IMG/VR virus record: IMGVR_UViG_3300005435_000818
Span: 1 to 35,796 of that record
Direction: 5' to 3' (one strand)
Source of the DNA: a virus
DNA: 35,796 nucleotides
Shown: positions 7,162 through 12,878 of the stretch, in pieces
How the letters are laid out: every line of letters starts with the position of its first letter
Numbering within the stretch: position 1 is the stretch's first letter
Notes under the pieces: model-generated
Databases searched by the model: none
Told to the model about the DNA's origin: nothing
What the model saw: only the letters and a program-made list of their open reading frames with translations
Position numbers and translations under genes: made by a program

Positions 7162-7326
7162 AACACGGTGCGTCGAGAGGCGGGGTAGCGCGGAAGCCGC
7201 GCGCTGCCCCGTGGGGACGATGGCGAGCGCTCCGGCTATCCGGGGGCACCCCGCGAGCGCTGGGGGAATGCGACGCGGGACGCCGCGCATCGCGCCCTCC
7301 CCTGGGTTCGAATCCCAGCCGTGTTG
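7162..7326 (+). ncRNA. tRNA-like RNA with canonical T-arm and acceptor but 165-nt body
   Basis: The 3' end has a textbook T-arm: CTGGG (7302-7306), loop TTCGAAT (7307-7313), CCCAG (7314-7318). It is joined directly to CCGTGTT (7319-7325), which pairs perfectly over 7 bp with AACACGG at 7162-7168; G7326 would be the discriminator. TG follows the 5' strand, as at tRNA positions 8-9. The body is about twice the length of a tRNA. CGTC (7171-7174) can pair with GACG (7216-7219) around a 12-bp hairpin, as if the D-loop held an insertion. No normal anticodon arm is evident and no CCA is encoded. It may be an intron- or insertion-bearing tRNA, a tRNA mimic, or a decayed tRNA. Confidence 0.45.
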
Positions 7327-7335
7327 CCGGTAGCG

Positions 7336-7368
7336 GGGCGCCGCCGTTGGGTCTAGCCGGCGGCGCCC
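7336..7368 (+). terminator. 10-bp GC hairpin, possible terminator
   Basis: GGGCGCCGCC (7336-7345) pairs perfectly with GGCGGCGCCC (7359-7368) across a 13-nt loop. It begins 10 bp after the tRNA-like element and could end or stabilise that transcript. No U-tract follows. Confidence 0.4.
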
Positions 7369-7384
7369 GCGCGCCTCACTCCGC

Positions 7385-7393
7385 TGGTATACT
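7385..7393 (+). promoter_or_regulatory. Extended -10 promoter candidate C
   Basis: TGG-TATACT is the same nine bases as the promoter ahead of the LAGLIDADG endonuclease (34124-34132). The predicted start near 7400 coincides with GGCAGCG (7400-7406), which can pair with CGCTGCC at 7628-7634 and would close a transcript of about 235 nt. Confidence 0.5.
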
Positions 7394-7642
7394 GGGTGCG
7401 GCAGCGGGGTAGTGTAAGAGCCAGCACGGCCCGGAGCGGTCTAGAGCGGTTCGGGCGAGGGCGTCGGAGCGGCAGCCGGCACTCGCTGCTATGCAGGCGC
7501 TGGTGCGCTCCGGCGTCGCCGACGGGCGGCGTCCGGGCGGGTCCGATCCCCGCCCCTGCGGCCGGCGAGCAGCGGCCGCCTTGCGCGAGCGGGCGGGGCC
7601 AGCGACCTACGGTTTAGCGACGCTGCTCGCTGCCCCACCTCG

Positions 7643-7723
7643 CTAGATCGGGTGCAAGAGCCCGAGCACCACCAGCAGCGCCGCGACGACCAGGATGAGC
7701 ACGACGAGCGGCCAGGCGTTCAC
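7643..7723 (-). CDS. 26-residue membrane peptide
   Basis: The product is 26 residues, nearly all hydrophobic (NAWPLVVLILVVAALLVVLGLL, then HPI). The GTG start overlaps the upstream stop (GTGA), the junction style of this operon. It follows a tail-anchored coiled-coil protein and ends at the edge of the non-coding region. It may belong to the lysis functions. The call rests on coupling and hydrophobicity only. Confidence 0.45.
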   Translation of the reverse strand: MNAWPLVVLILVVAALLVVLGLLHPI

Positions 7724-8457
7724 GGCGCCGGCTGCGCCCGCGCGAGGCCCTCGACGATGGCGAACAGCAGCCCCAGCACGCCGACGACGCCGCCGACGAT
7801 GCCCACGATGAGCGACGCCAGGTGCTGGGTGCCCGCGCGGTCCTCGCGCACCTCGACCTTCGCCGCCGTCGCGCCGATGCCGCCGGCCTCCAGCCGGTCG
7901 AGCCGCGAGCGCAAGTCGTCCACGCCGGCCGAGAGCTGGTCGGACCGCGTGCGGAACAACTCGTTCGCCGCGGTCTGCGCCTCTTTCGTCGCCGCCTGCG
8001 CCTTGTCGATGGCGAGCCCGTTGGCGGTGTTCTGCTGGGCGACCGCGTCCTGGGCCGCCTTGAGCGCGGCGGCGAGCGCGGTGTCGCGGCCGGTGATCTG
8101 GTCGCCGATCCCCTTGACCTCCCGCGCGATGATCTCCTTGACCAGCTCCTTCAGGTCGGCGGTGTGGGTGGTCTGGAGCTCCTTCAGGTGGCCGATCTCG
8201 ATCTGGAGGATGGTCGGCACGCGGTTCACGTCCTCCCGCAGGATGACGACCGCCTTGTCCATGCCCTCGAACCGCTGGTCGCGCGTGCGCAGCTCCGCCT
8301 GGAGGACGGCGACCGCCGCCGCCAGTTCCCGGCGCATCTGGTCGGTCGCTTCGGACACCAAGGCGCCCGTGAGAATCGTGGGATCCGGAATCGGCCGGAT
8401 GTCGCCTGGCGCCGCGCCGCGGCGGTCGCCGTCCCACCGCCGTTCCCTCGTCACCAC
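7720..8457 (-). CDS. Coiled-coil protein with C-terminal membrane anchor
   Basis: The product has 245 residues; the start is GTG 8457 or the adjacent GTG 8454, with GGGGAGGG upstream. The bulk (about residues 35-205) is helical and charged with heptad-like repeats, including an Ala/Gln-rich stretch typical of long coiled coils. One strong transmembrane helix lies near the end (LIVGIVGGVVGVLGLLFAIV, about residues 217-237). This tail-anchored topology is seen in some phage lysis proteins and membrane-tethered virion parts. No specific family recognised. Confidence 0.65.
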   Translation of the reverse strand: MVTRERRWDGDRRGAAPGDIRPIPDPTILTGALVSEATDQMRRELAAAVAVLQAELRTRDQRFEGMDKAVVILREDVNRVPTILQIEIGHLKELQTTHTADLKELVKEIIAREVKGIGDQITGRDTALAAALKAAQDAVAQQNTANGLAIDKAQAATKEAQTAANELFRTRSDQLSAGVDDLRSRLDRLEAGGIGATAAKVEVREDRAGTQHLASLIVGIVGGVVGVLGLLFAIVEGLARAQPAP

Positions 8458-8461
8458 GGCG

Positions 8462-8671
8462 CTAGCCCTCCCCCGCGTCGGCGTCCGGCATCAGCTCCCG
8501 CTCCGCGTGCAGGCGCGCGTCGGCCATGTGGCGCGCGAGCTCGCGGACCCGCGCCGCCCAGTCCGCCCGCTCGGCGTGGAAGACCGCGTACGACAGGGCG
8601 TCCATCAGGTCGTCGAACTGGTCGTCGGAGAGGACCAAGGCCATGACCAACTCCGTGCGCTTGCCCGCCAT
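8462..8671 (-). CDS. Hypothetical small helical protein
   Basis: The product has 69 residues, with ATG after GGGAGGGGCG. It is acidic and helical (LSDDQFDDLMDALSYAVF, then ARVRELARHMADARLHAE), with no membrane segment. It is encoded between two membrane-associated coiled-coil proteins. Function unknown. Confidence 0.6.
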   Translation of the reverse strand: MAGKRTELVMALVLSDDQFDDLMDALSYAVFHAERADWAARVRELARHMADARLHAERELMPDADAGEG

Positions 8672-8680
8672 CGCCCCTCC

Positions 8681-8959
8681 CTACGCCGTCCCGTCGCCGT
8701 CGTCGTCCGGCGTGGCCCGCTCCCCGGCACGCAGCCGGTCGACCTCGTCGCGCAGCCGCTCGTTCTCCCGGCGCAGTTGCTTGATCTCCAGGCCGCGGTC
8801 GATCCACGCCTCGTCGAGCATGCGCCGCTCCGCCTCCGAGGGGTCGACGGGCGACTTCCGGTCCGCGCGCACGGTGAGCCACTTCGAGACCATCCCGAAG
8901 AGGGCCACGACGACGCCGCAGGCCGCGACCACGACCTGGACCCGCTGCTGCTCATCCAT
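8681..8959 (-). CDS. Single-TM coiled-coil protein, i-spanin-like topology
   Basis: The product has 92 residues from ATG 8959, or 97 from GTG 8974, which would overlap the upstream gene more; neither has a clear binding site. An N-terminal helix (VQVVVAACGVVVALFGMVSKWL) is followed by a charged coiled coil (LEIKQLRRENERLRDEVDRL, about residues 56-75). That layout resembles inner-membrane spanins of the Rz kind, but a small lipoprotein partner is not evident and many phage membrane proteins share it. It is encoded in the membrane-protein block before the endolysin. Confidence 0.6.
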   Translation of the reverse strand: MDEQQRVQVVVAACGVVVALFGMVSKWLTVRADRKSPVDPSEAERRMLDEAWIDRGLEIKQLRRENERLRDEVDRLRAGERATPDDDGDGTA

Positions 8960-9476
8960 CGCGGATCGGGCCACGACCGGGGGTCCGCGGGACGGGCGGC
9001 CGTGGCGCGCGCCACGTGCGCCGCCACGCCGGTACCTTGCTGATGCGGAGGAGCGCCCAGCAATCGAACAGGAAGAGCAGCCCGAAGGACCCGCCGCGCA
9101 GGAACTCCGAGATGCCCGCCACGTGGAACTCCGTGGCCGCCACCAGCCACAGGAACATGCTGAGGAGGAGGCCCGCGCGCCGCGCGCCCCACGCGCGCCA
9201 GAGGAGCCCGTGGAGGCGCAGGCAGGCGGCCAGGACGAAGAGCAGGCCCCACGCGCGGTGGGAGAGGTGGGAGGCCATGAGGCCCAGGGTGGGGACGCCG
9301 ACGTTCGCGCCGCCGTCCAGGACGGCGAGCCCCGCGCCCCAGAGGAGCCCGACGACGGCCATGGAAAGGCCGAGCTGGCGGGTGGAGTCCTCGCACACGA
9401 TGGCGCGCAGCTCCGCCCAGGCCCCGGCGAGGCTCGCGCGCACTGGTCGTCCTCTCGCGTGGTCGTCTATCGTCAT
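8952..9476 (-). CDS. Four-helix membrane protein
   Basis: The product has 174 residues from ATG 9476 with GAGGCG upstream. Four hydrophobic segments are visible: about residues 35-54 (LGLSMAVVGLLWGAGLAVL), 72-92 (WGLLFVLAACLRLHGLLW), 98-116 (AGLLLSMFLWLVAATEFHV) and 126-144 (GSFGLLFLFDCWALLRI). The C-terminus is Arg/Pro-rich and cytoplasmic by the positive-inside rule. Such four-TM proteins occur as holin-like or accessory lysis proteins, but I recognise no family. Its end overlaps the next gene. Confidence 0.65.
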   Translation of the reverse strand: MTIDDHARGRPVRASLAGAWAELRAIVCEDSTRQLGLSMAVVGLLWGAGLAVLDGGANVGVPTLGLMASHLSHRAWGLLFVLAACLRLHGLLWRAWGARRAGLLLSMFLWLVAATEFHVAGISEFLRGGSFGLLFLFDCWALLRISKVPAWRRTWRAPRPPVPRTPGRGPIRDG

Positions 9477-9566
9477 GGCGGCGCCTCGCGTGCCGGTGGA
9501 GCGGCATGGGGGCGCGCCCTGGGTGGCGGCCGGTGGTCGATGCTGCGGGCCGCCGCCCGCCGGGGG

Positions 9567-9899
9567 TCAGGTGGCGAGGTCGGACGCGGACGCGGCGCCG
9601 CCCTGGGCCTGGATGGCCGCCGCGACCAGGGCGGCGGCGGCGGCGAGGGTGGCCGCGTCGCCCTTCGCCAGGTGGTAGCGCACGAAGAGCCGCCGCGCGT
9701 CGCGGTCCCCGAGCAGCGGGAAGCACGCCTGCGACACCGTGCCGTCCGCGGCCGTCATGTTCGGGGTCAGGAGCGAGAGGGCGAACGCGGAGCCGTCCGC
9801 CTGCCGCGAGAACGCGAGGGAGGCCAGGGCCAGCGTGTACGCGCGCCCCTGCTCCTCGACCGTCGCCGTGCCGTCGCCGTTGAAACTCACGATTTGCAT
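9567..9899 (-). CDS. Hypothetical protein, possible tail accessory
   Basis: The product has 110 residues from ATG 9899. The N-terminal half is beta-like (MQIVSFNGDGTATVEEQGRA) and the C-terminal half is an Ala-rich helix. The binding site directly before this ATG is weak. A strong AAGGAG instead serves a 13-codon frame (9887-9928) whose end overlaps this start, which suggests reinitiation. The gene lies after the tail fibre, with the HNH island in between. It could be a fibre accessory protein, but this is a guess from position. Confidence 0.55.
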   Translation of the reverse strand: MQIVSFNGDGTATVEEQGRAYTLALASLAFSRQADGSAFALSLLTPNMTAADGTVSQACFPLLGDRDARRLFVRYHLAKGDAATLAAAAALVAAAIQAQGGAASASDLAT

Positions 9900-9928
9900 G
9901 AGACTGCGAATCCCCCATGTATCAGCAT
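9887..9928 (-). CDS. 13-residue leader frame coupled to the next gene
   Basis: ATG at 9928 has an ideal AAGGAG with 7-nt spacing. It encodes MLIHGGFAVSCKS and ends in TGA at 9889-9887, overlapping the ATG at 9899 of the following gene in another frame. It may be a leader that delivers ribosomes to the weak downstream start, or a remnant of a gene disrupted when the HNH island arrived. Confidence 0.35.
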   Translation of the reverse strand: MLIHGGFAVSCKS

Positions 9929-9942
9929 AGTTCCACTCCTTG

Positions 9943-9951
9943 TGATACAAT
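9943..9951 (+). promoter_or_regulatory. Extended -10 promoter of HNH gene
   Basis: TGA-TACAAT ends 6 bp before the HNH start codon at 9958, so a start 6-7 bp downstream would give a leaderless or nearly leaderless mRNA. No -35 box stands out. Confidence 0.55.
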
Positions 9952-9957
9952 AAGGGC

Positions 9958-10686
9958 ATGAAAACGTGTATCCGATGCCAAGAACCCAAGCCGGACGATG
10001 ACTTTGGTACCCATGGTCGAGATAAGAAAACCGGCGAGTATCGGCGCGACTTATTTTGTAAGGCGTGCCTGAACGCGCAGAAGCGTGCGAAGTTCGCCAA
10101 CGACCCCGCAGCGAAGGAGCGGAAGCGTTGGAATGCCCAGCGTGAACGTGAGAAGCATCGCGACGCCATTCTTGAGAAACAGCGTGCCCGTGCCCGACTC
10201 CATCCCGAGAAAATCCGTGAGGCGGTAGCACGAAGCAGGGAACGTCACCCCGACCGCGTTGCCGCTAGGCAGGCAACGGCTGCCGCTATCGATCGGGGGG
10301 AATTGGTACGTCAGCCGTGCGGCATCTGTGGCGCTGAACCGACGCAAGCCCATCACCATCGCGGCTATGCGCCAGAACATTGGTTCGATGTGATCTGGCT
10401 CTGCCGCGCCCATCATTACGAGGCGCACCGGAAGTTGTCGCCGCCTCCCCCAGTTGATGTCACCGAGTCATGGCGCACACGTCAGCGCTACACCGATGCG
10501 GAGTTGATCGAGCGCCTTCAGGTCATCGCGCGGGAAACGGGACGTACTCCCAGGTTCACGGACTGCCCAACCAACATCTTCATGAAACACTTCGGCTCAT
10601 GGAATAAGGCGTTGGCTGCCGCCGGGTTGGCAGATCGCAGCCACATGGGCATGCCGCCGCGCCGGAAAGAAGCAAGCAACCTCTAA
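9958..10686 (+). CDS. HNH homing endonuclease with C-terminal HEAR-like repeat
   Basis: The product has 242 residues. An N-terminal zinc ribbon (CIRC ... FCKAC) precedes a long basic helix (residues about 45-100). The HNH core follows (CGICGAEPTQAHHHRG ... WLCRAHHYEAH, about 120-155). The C-terminus (YTDAELIERLQVIARETGRTP ... FGSWNKALAAAGL, about 175-230) resembles the homing-endonuclease-associated repeat, a DNA-binding module. Such free-standing enzymes cut intron-less or sister alleles so that repair copies the gene. It is antisense to the late operon, less GC-rich than its neighbours, and its stop overlaps the tail-fibre stop head-to-head. Confidence 0.88.
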   Translation: MKTCIRCQEPKPDDDFGTHGRDKKTGEYRRDLFCKACLNAQKRAKFANDPAAKERKRWNAQREREKHRDAILEKQRARARLHPEKIREAVARSRERHPDRVAARQATAAAIDRGELVRQPCGICGAEPTQAHHHRGYAPEHWFDVIWLCRAHHYEAHRKLSPPPPVDVTESWRTRQRYTDAELIERLQVIARETGRTPRFTDCPTNIFMKHFGSWNKALAAAGLADRSHMGMPPRRKEASNL

Positions 10687-11651
10687 AGAGGCGCATCGAT
10701 TACCACCCAGCACGACGCGTTCGAGTTCACGGCGTTGAACTGGCCCGCCGCGCTGCTGGTGATGGTCAGGTAGCAGCCGGTGACGTCGCCCGCCGAGGGC
10801 ACCGGCTGCGCCGAGGCGTTGAGGAGCGCCCACGTGCCCGATCTCGTGACCGTGGGGTTGATGGCCTTCTGCGCCTTGTAGACGAGCACGAGCCGGGCCG
10901 TCTGCCCGCCCGCCGTGGCGATCCCCTCCACGATCAGGTTCGAGCCGCCGACGCCGATGATCTCGTAGTACCGCAGGCACCGCGCGAAGTCCTCGGCGGG
11001 GTGCAGCGGCCGGTAGAGCGCGGGCGCGTTGCCGACGTAGAGCATGCAGTTGTCCACGTAGCAGGTCGTCGAGGCCGCCGGCATCACGAGCTGCACCACG
11101 AAGCTGGTGATGCCGCTGTTGATCGCCTTGGTAACCGAGATCGTCTCCCACTGATTGGTGGTCGTGTTGGCGCTGGAGCCGAGCGTGCCGCCCGAGTCGA
11201 CGATTTGGGCCACCACGCCCGGCACGGTCGTGAAGACGCGCGCCGTGAACGTGACGGTGCGCCCCGCGAGCTGCGCGTAGTCCTCGATCTTCTGCTGGAT
11301 GTAGCCCGAGCCGCCCGCGCTGTACGTGTACGTGAAGGCGAGAGAGGACGCCGAGCCGACGTCGAGCGTGGACTGGTTGCGGCTGACGCTGGCCGTGGAG
11401 GTGGCGACGCCGAGTTGCCAGCGGTCGGAGAGCCACGCGGAGGACGCCGTGAACGGGCCGTTCCCGCGCTGCCAGATCTCCTGGCCGGGGTTCACGAGCA
11501 GGTTGTACGGGGTGGCGATGCCGCCGGAACCGGTGGCGCCCCCGAGCTGGGAGAGATTGCCCAGCACCGCCTCGAAGTTCGCGCCGGGGAGCGTCTGGCC
11601 CGCGGTGCGGTCCAGCGTGGCGGGGTCGTTCCAGATGGTGGGAATCGCCAT
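10683..11651 (-). CDS. Tail fibre / receptor-binding type protein
   Basis: The product has 322 residues. The N-terminus (MAIPTIWNDPATLDRTAGQ) is virion-attachment-like. NLLVNPGQEIWQRGNG, then WLSDRWQL, is the hallmark start of a carbohydrate-binding jelly-roll found in many phage fibres (about residues 50-215). The C-terminal 100 residues carry RYYEIIG and end in a beta-rich segment. It would sit at the tail tip and bind a host surface glycan. It follows the tail-tip protein, as fibres usually do. The TAG stop interlocks with the TAA of the opposing HNH gene (bases 10683-10686). Confidence 0.8.
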   Translation of the reverse strand: MAIPTIWNDPATLDRTAGQTLPGANFEAVLGNLSQLGGATGSGGIATPYNLLVNPGQEIWQRGNGPFTASSAWLSDRWQLGVATSTASVSRNQSTLDVGSASSLAFTYTYSAGGSGYIQQKIEDYAQLAGRTVTFTARVFTTVPGVVAQIVDSGGTLGSSANTTTNQWETISVTKAINSGITSFVVQLVMPAASTTCYVDNCMLYVGNAPALYRPLHPAEDFARCLRYYEIIGVGGSNLIVEGIATAGGQTARLVLVYKAQKAINPTVTRSGTWALLNASAQPVPSAGDVTGCYLTITSSAAGQFNAVNSNASCWVVIDAPL

Positions 11652-11660
11652 GGGCGCTCC

Positions 11661-12878
11661 TTAGTACGTGAGGACGTCCGGCCCGTTGAGCGTGCTCGCG
11701 TCGAGCACGAACCCCGTGGCGACGGCCTTCTGGGCGATGTAGGTGGTCCGCTGCACCTGCGACGGCGCGTCGTACTGGTGGGCGACGCTCTGGATCGTCG
11801 CGACGACGTTCGAGCCGCCGCGCGGCTCGGTGATGGTCACCACGTCGCCGATCTCGCGCGTGAGCTGCTGCGTCAACTCGGCGTCGGAACGGCTGGCGAG
11901 GCCGATGCCGCGGATGGGCGCGCGCGGCTGACTCTGCACGCCGACGAGCCATTGCGCCAGCCCGAGCGCCTGGGCGTCGCTGCGCAGGTTCGGCGACACG
12001 ATCGGCGTACCGTCCCGGTTGCCGTAGGCGTCGCGGCTCGCGCCGTCGATGGCCGTCTGCGCGACGCCGCCGGTGCGCGTCACCGTCTGGCCGTTGACGA
12101 TGGACAGCGCGTCGGCCGAGCCCTTGATCGCCGTGACCATCGTGCCGTCGAAGGTCGCGACGGCGGCGCGGCCGGTCAGCATGTACTCGCGGGTGAAGTA
12201 GGTCGCCCGGCCCTGCGCGTCGAAGAAGAAGACACCCAGGTCGGTCTGGAGCAGGTTCTGGATGAGCGTGAGCGCCGTCTTGACGCCGTCGGCGTCTTGC
12301 CAGACCGGGACCACATCGCCGCCCGCCTGGATATTGCGCATCGCCGGGTCCGACCAGCCGACCGCGACGAGGATCGCCGTGATGAGTTGCGCCGTCGTCT
12401 GGTTGATCTGGGTCGCCATCGCCGGGGGGCGCGCACGGTTGAGCCACTCGAGACCGTCGACCGCCTGGATGACGCTTTCCTGCGCGGTCGCGACGGGGTC
12501 GTGCTCGATCTGATTGATGAACCCGAAGAACAGGTAGTGAGACGTCGCCAGCAGCGTGCGCCGCACCCGCAGCGGCCGCATCGGCACCAGTTGGCCGGCC
12601 AGCGGGCTCGTGGGGTTGAGCGTGTTGTACTTGCCTGCGCTGTCCTTGAGCCGCAGCGTGCACGTCCCCTGCTGCATCGTCTGGAGGTCGGACGGGCGCC
12701 CGCGAGTGATCGCGACGGATTTCACCTCGCGGGTCACGTCAGTCCAGGTATAGCTGCCCGAGCCGATGGGCGCCGAGAGCACGTCGGGTCCGCCCAAGAG
12801 CGAACTGTCAAGCGTGAAGACGCCGGTAAGCGCGGTGGACCAGGCGATCTCGACGATATCGGTGACAGGCGAGGTCAC
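11661..12878 (-). CDS. Minor tail / tail-tip protein
   Basis: The product has 405 residues from a GTG in a GTGA overlap with the tape measure stop. The N-terminus has a beta-domain with SYTWTDVTREVKSVAITRGR, a motif common in distal tail or tail-hub proteins. The middle repeats hub-like beta segments (LFFGFINQIEH, GVFFFDAQGRATYF) and the end includes EIGDVVTITEPRGG, as in baseplate hub domains that bind the tail tube end. The matched DSSLLGGPDVLS near the start and DASTLNGPDVLTY at the extreme end form an internal repeat. Immediate placement after the tape measure supports the tail-tip call. Confidence 0.75.
   Translation of the reverse strand: MTSPVTDIVEIAWSTALTGVFTLDSSLLGGPDVLSAPIGSGSYTWTDVTREVKSVAITRGRPSDLQTMQQGTCTLRLKDSAGKYNTLNPTSPLAGQLVPMRPLRVRRTLLATSHYLFFGFINQIEHDPVATAQESVIQAVDGLEWLNRARPPAMATQINQTTAQLITAILVAVGWSDPAMRNIQAGGDVVPVWQDADGVKTALTLIQNLLQTDLGVFFFDAQGRATYFTREYMLTGRAAVATFDGTMVTAIKGSADALSIVNGQTVTRTGGVAQTAIDGASRDAYGNRDGTPIVSPNLRSDAQALGLAQWLVGVQSQPRAPIRGIGLASRSDAELTQQLTREIGDVVTITEPRGGSNVVATIQSVAHQYDAPSQVQRTTYIAQKAVATGFVLDASTLNGPDVLTY

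Larger units (their letters stand above)
6952..7642 (+). other. 690-bp gene-free region with promoters and strong RNA folds
   Basis: I see no credible protein gene on either strand here; the open frames are Arg/Gly/Ala-rich artefacts of GC content. The stretch carries three plus-strand extended -10 elements (7032-7040, 7127-7135, 7385-7393). Each is followed by a hairpin-rich segment: 7055-7093, a tRNA-like fold at 7162-7326 with a 12-bp hairpin near 7181-7209, a 10-bp hairpin at 7336-7368, and a long helix at 7465-7512. This layout suggests up to three short non-coding transcripts antisense to the late operon. Confidence 0.55.

Noticed and set aside
7104-7412. Plus-strand open frame in the non-coding region
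   Set aside because: No ribosome site, composition like random GC-rich sequence, and it runs through the T-arm and hairpins.
7400-7560. Second tRNA suspected from GGGTCCGATCCC (about 7540)
   Set aside because: The T-loop is non-consensus and no acceptor strand pairs with the bases after the stem; reported only as part of the structured region.
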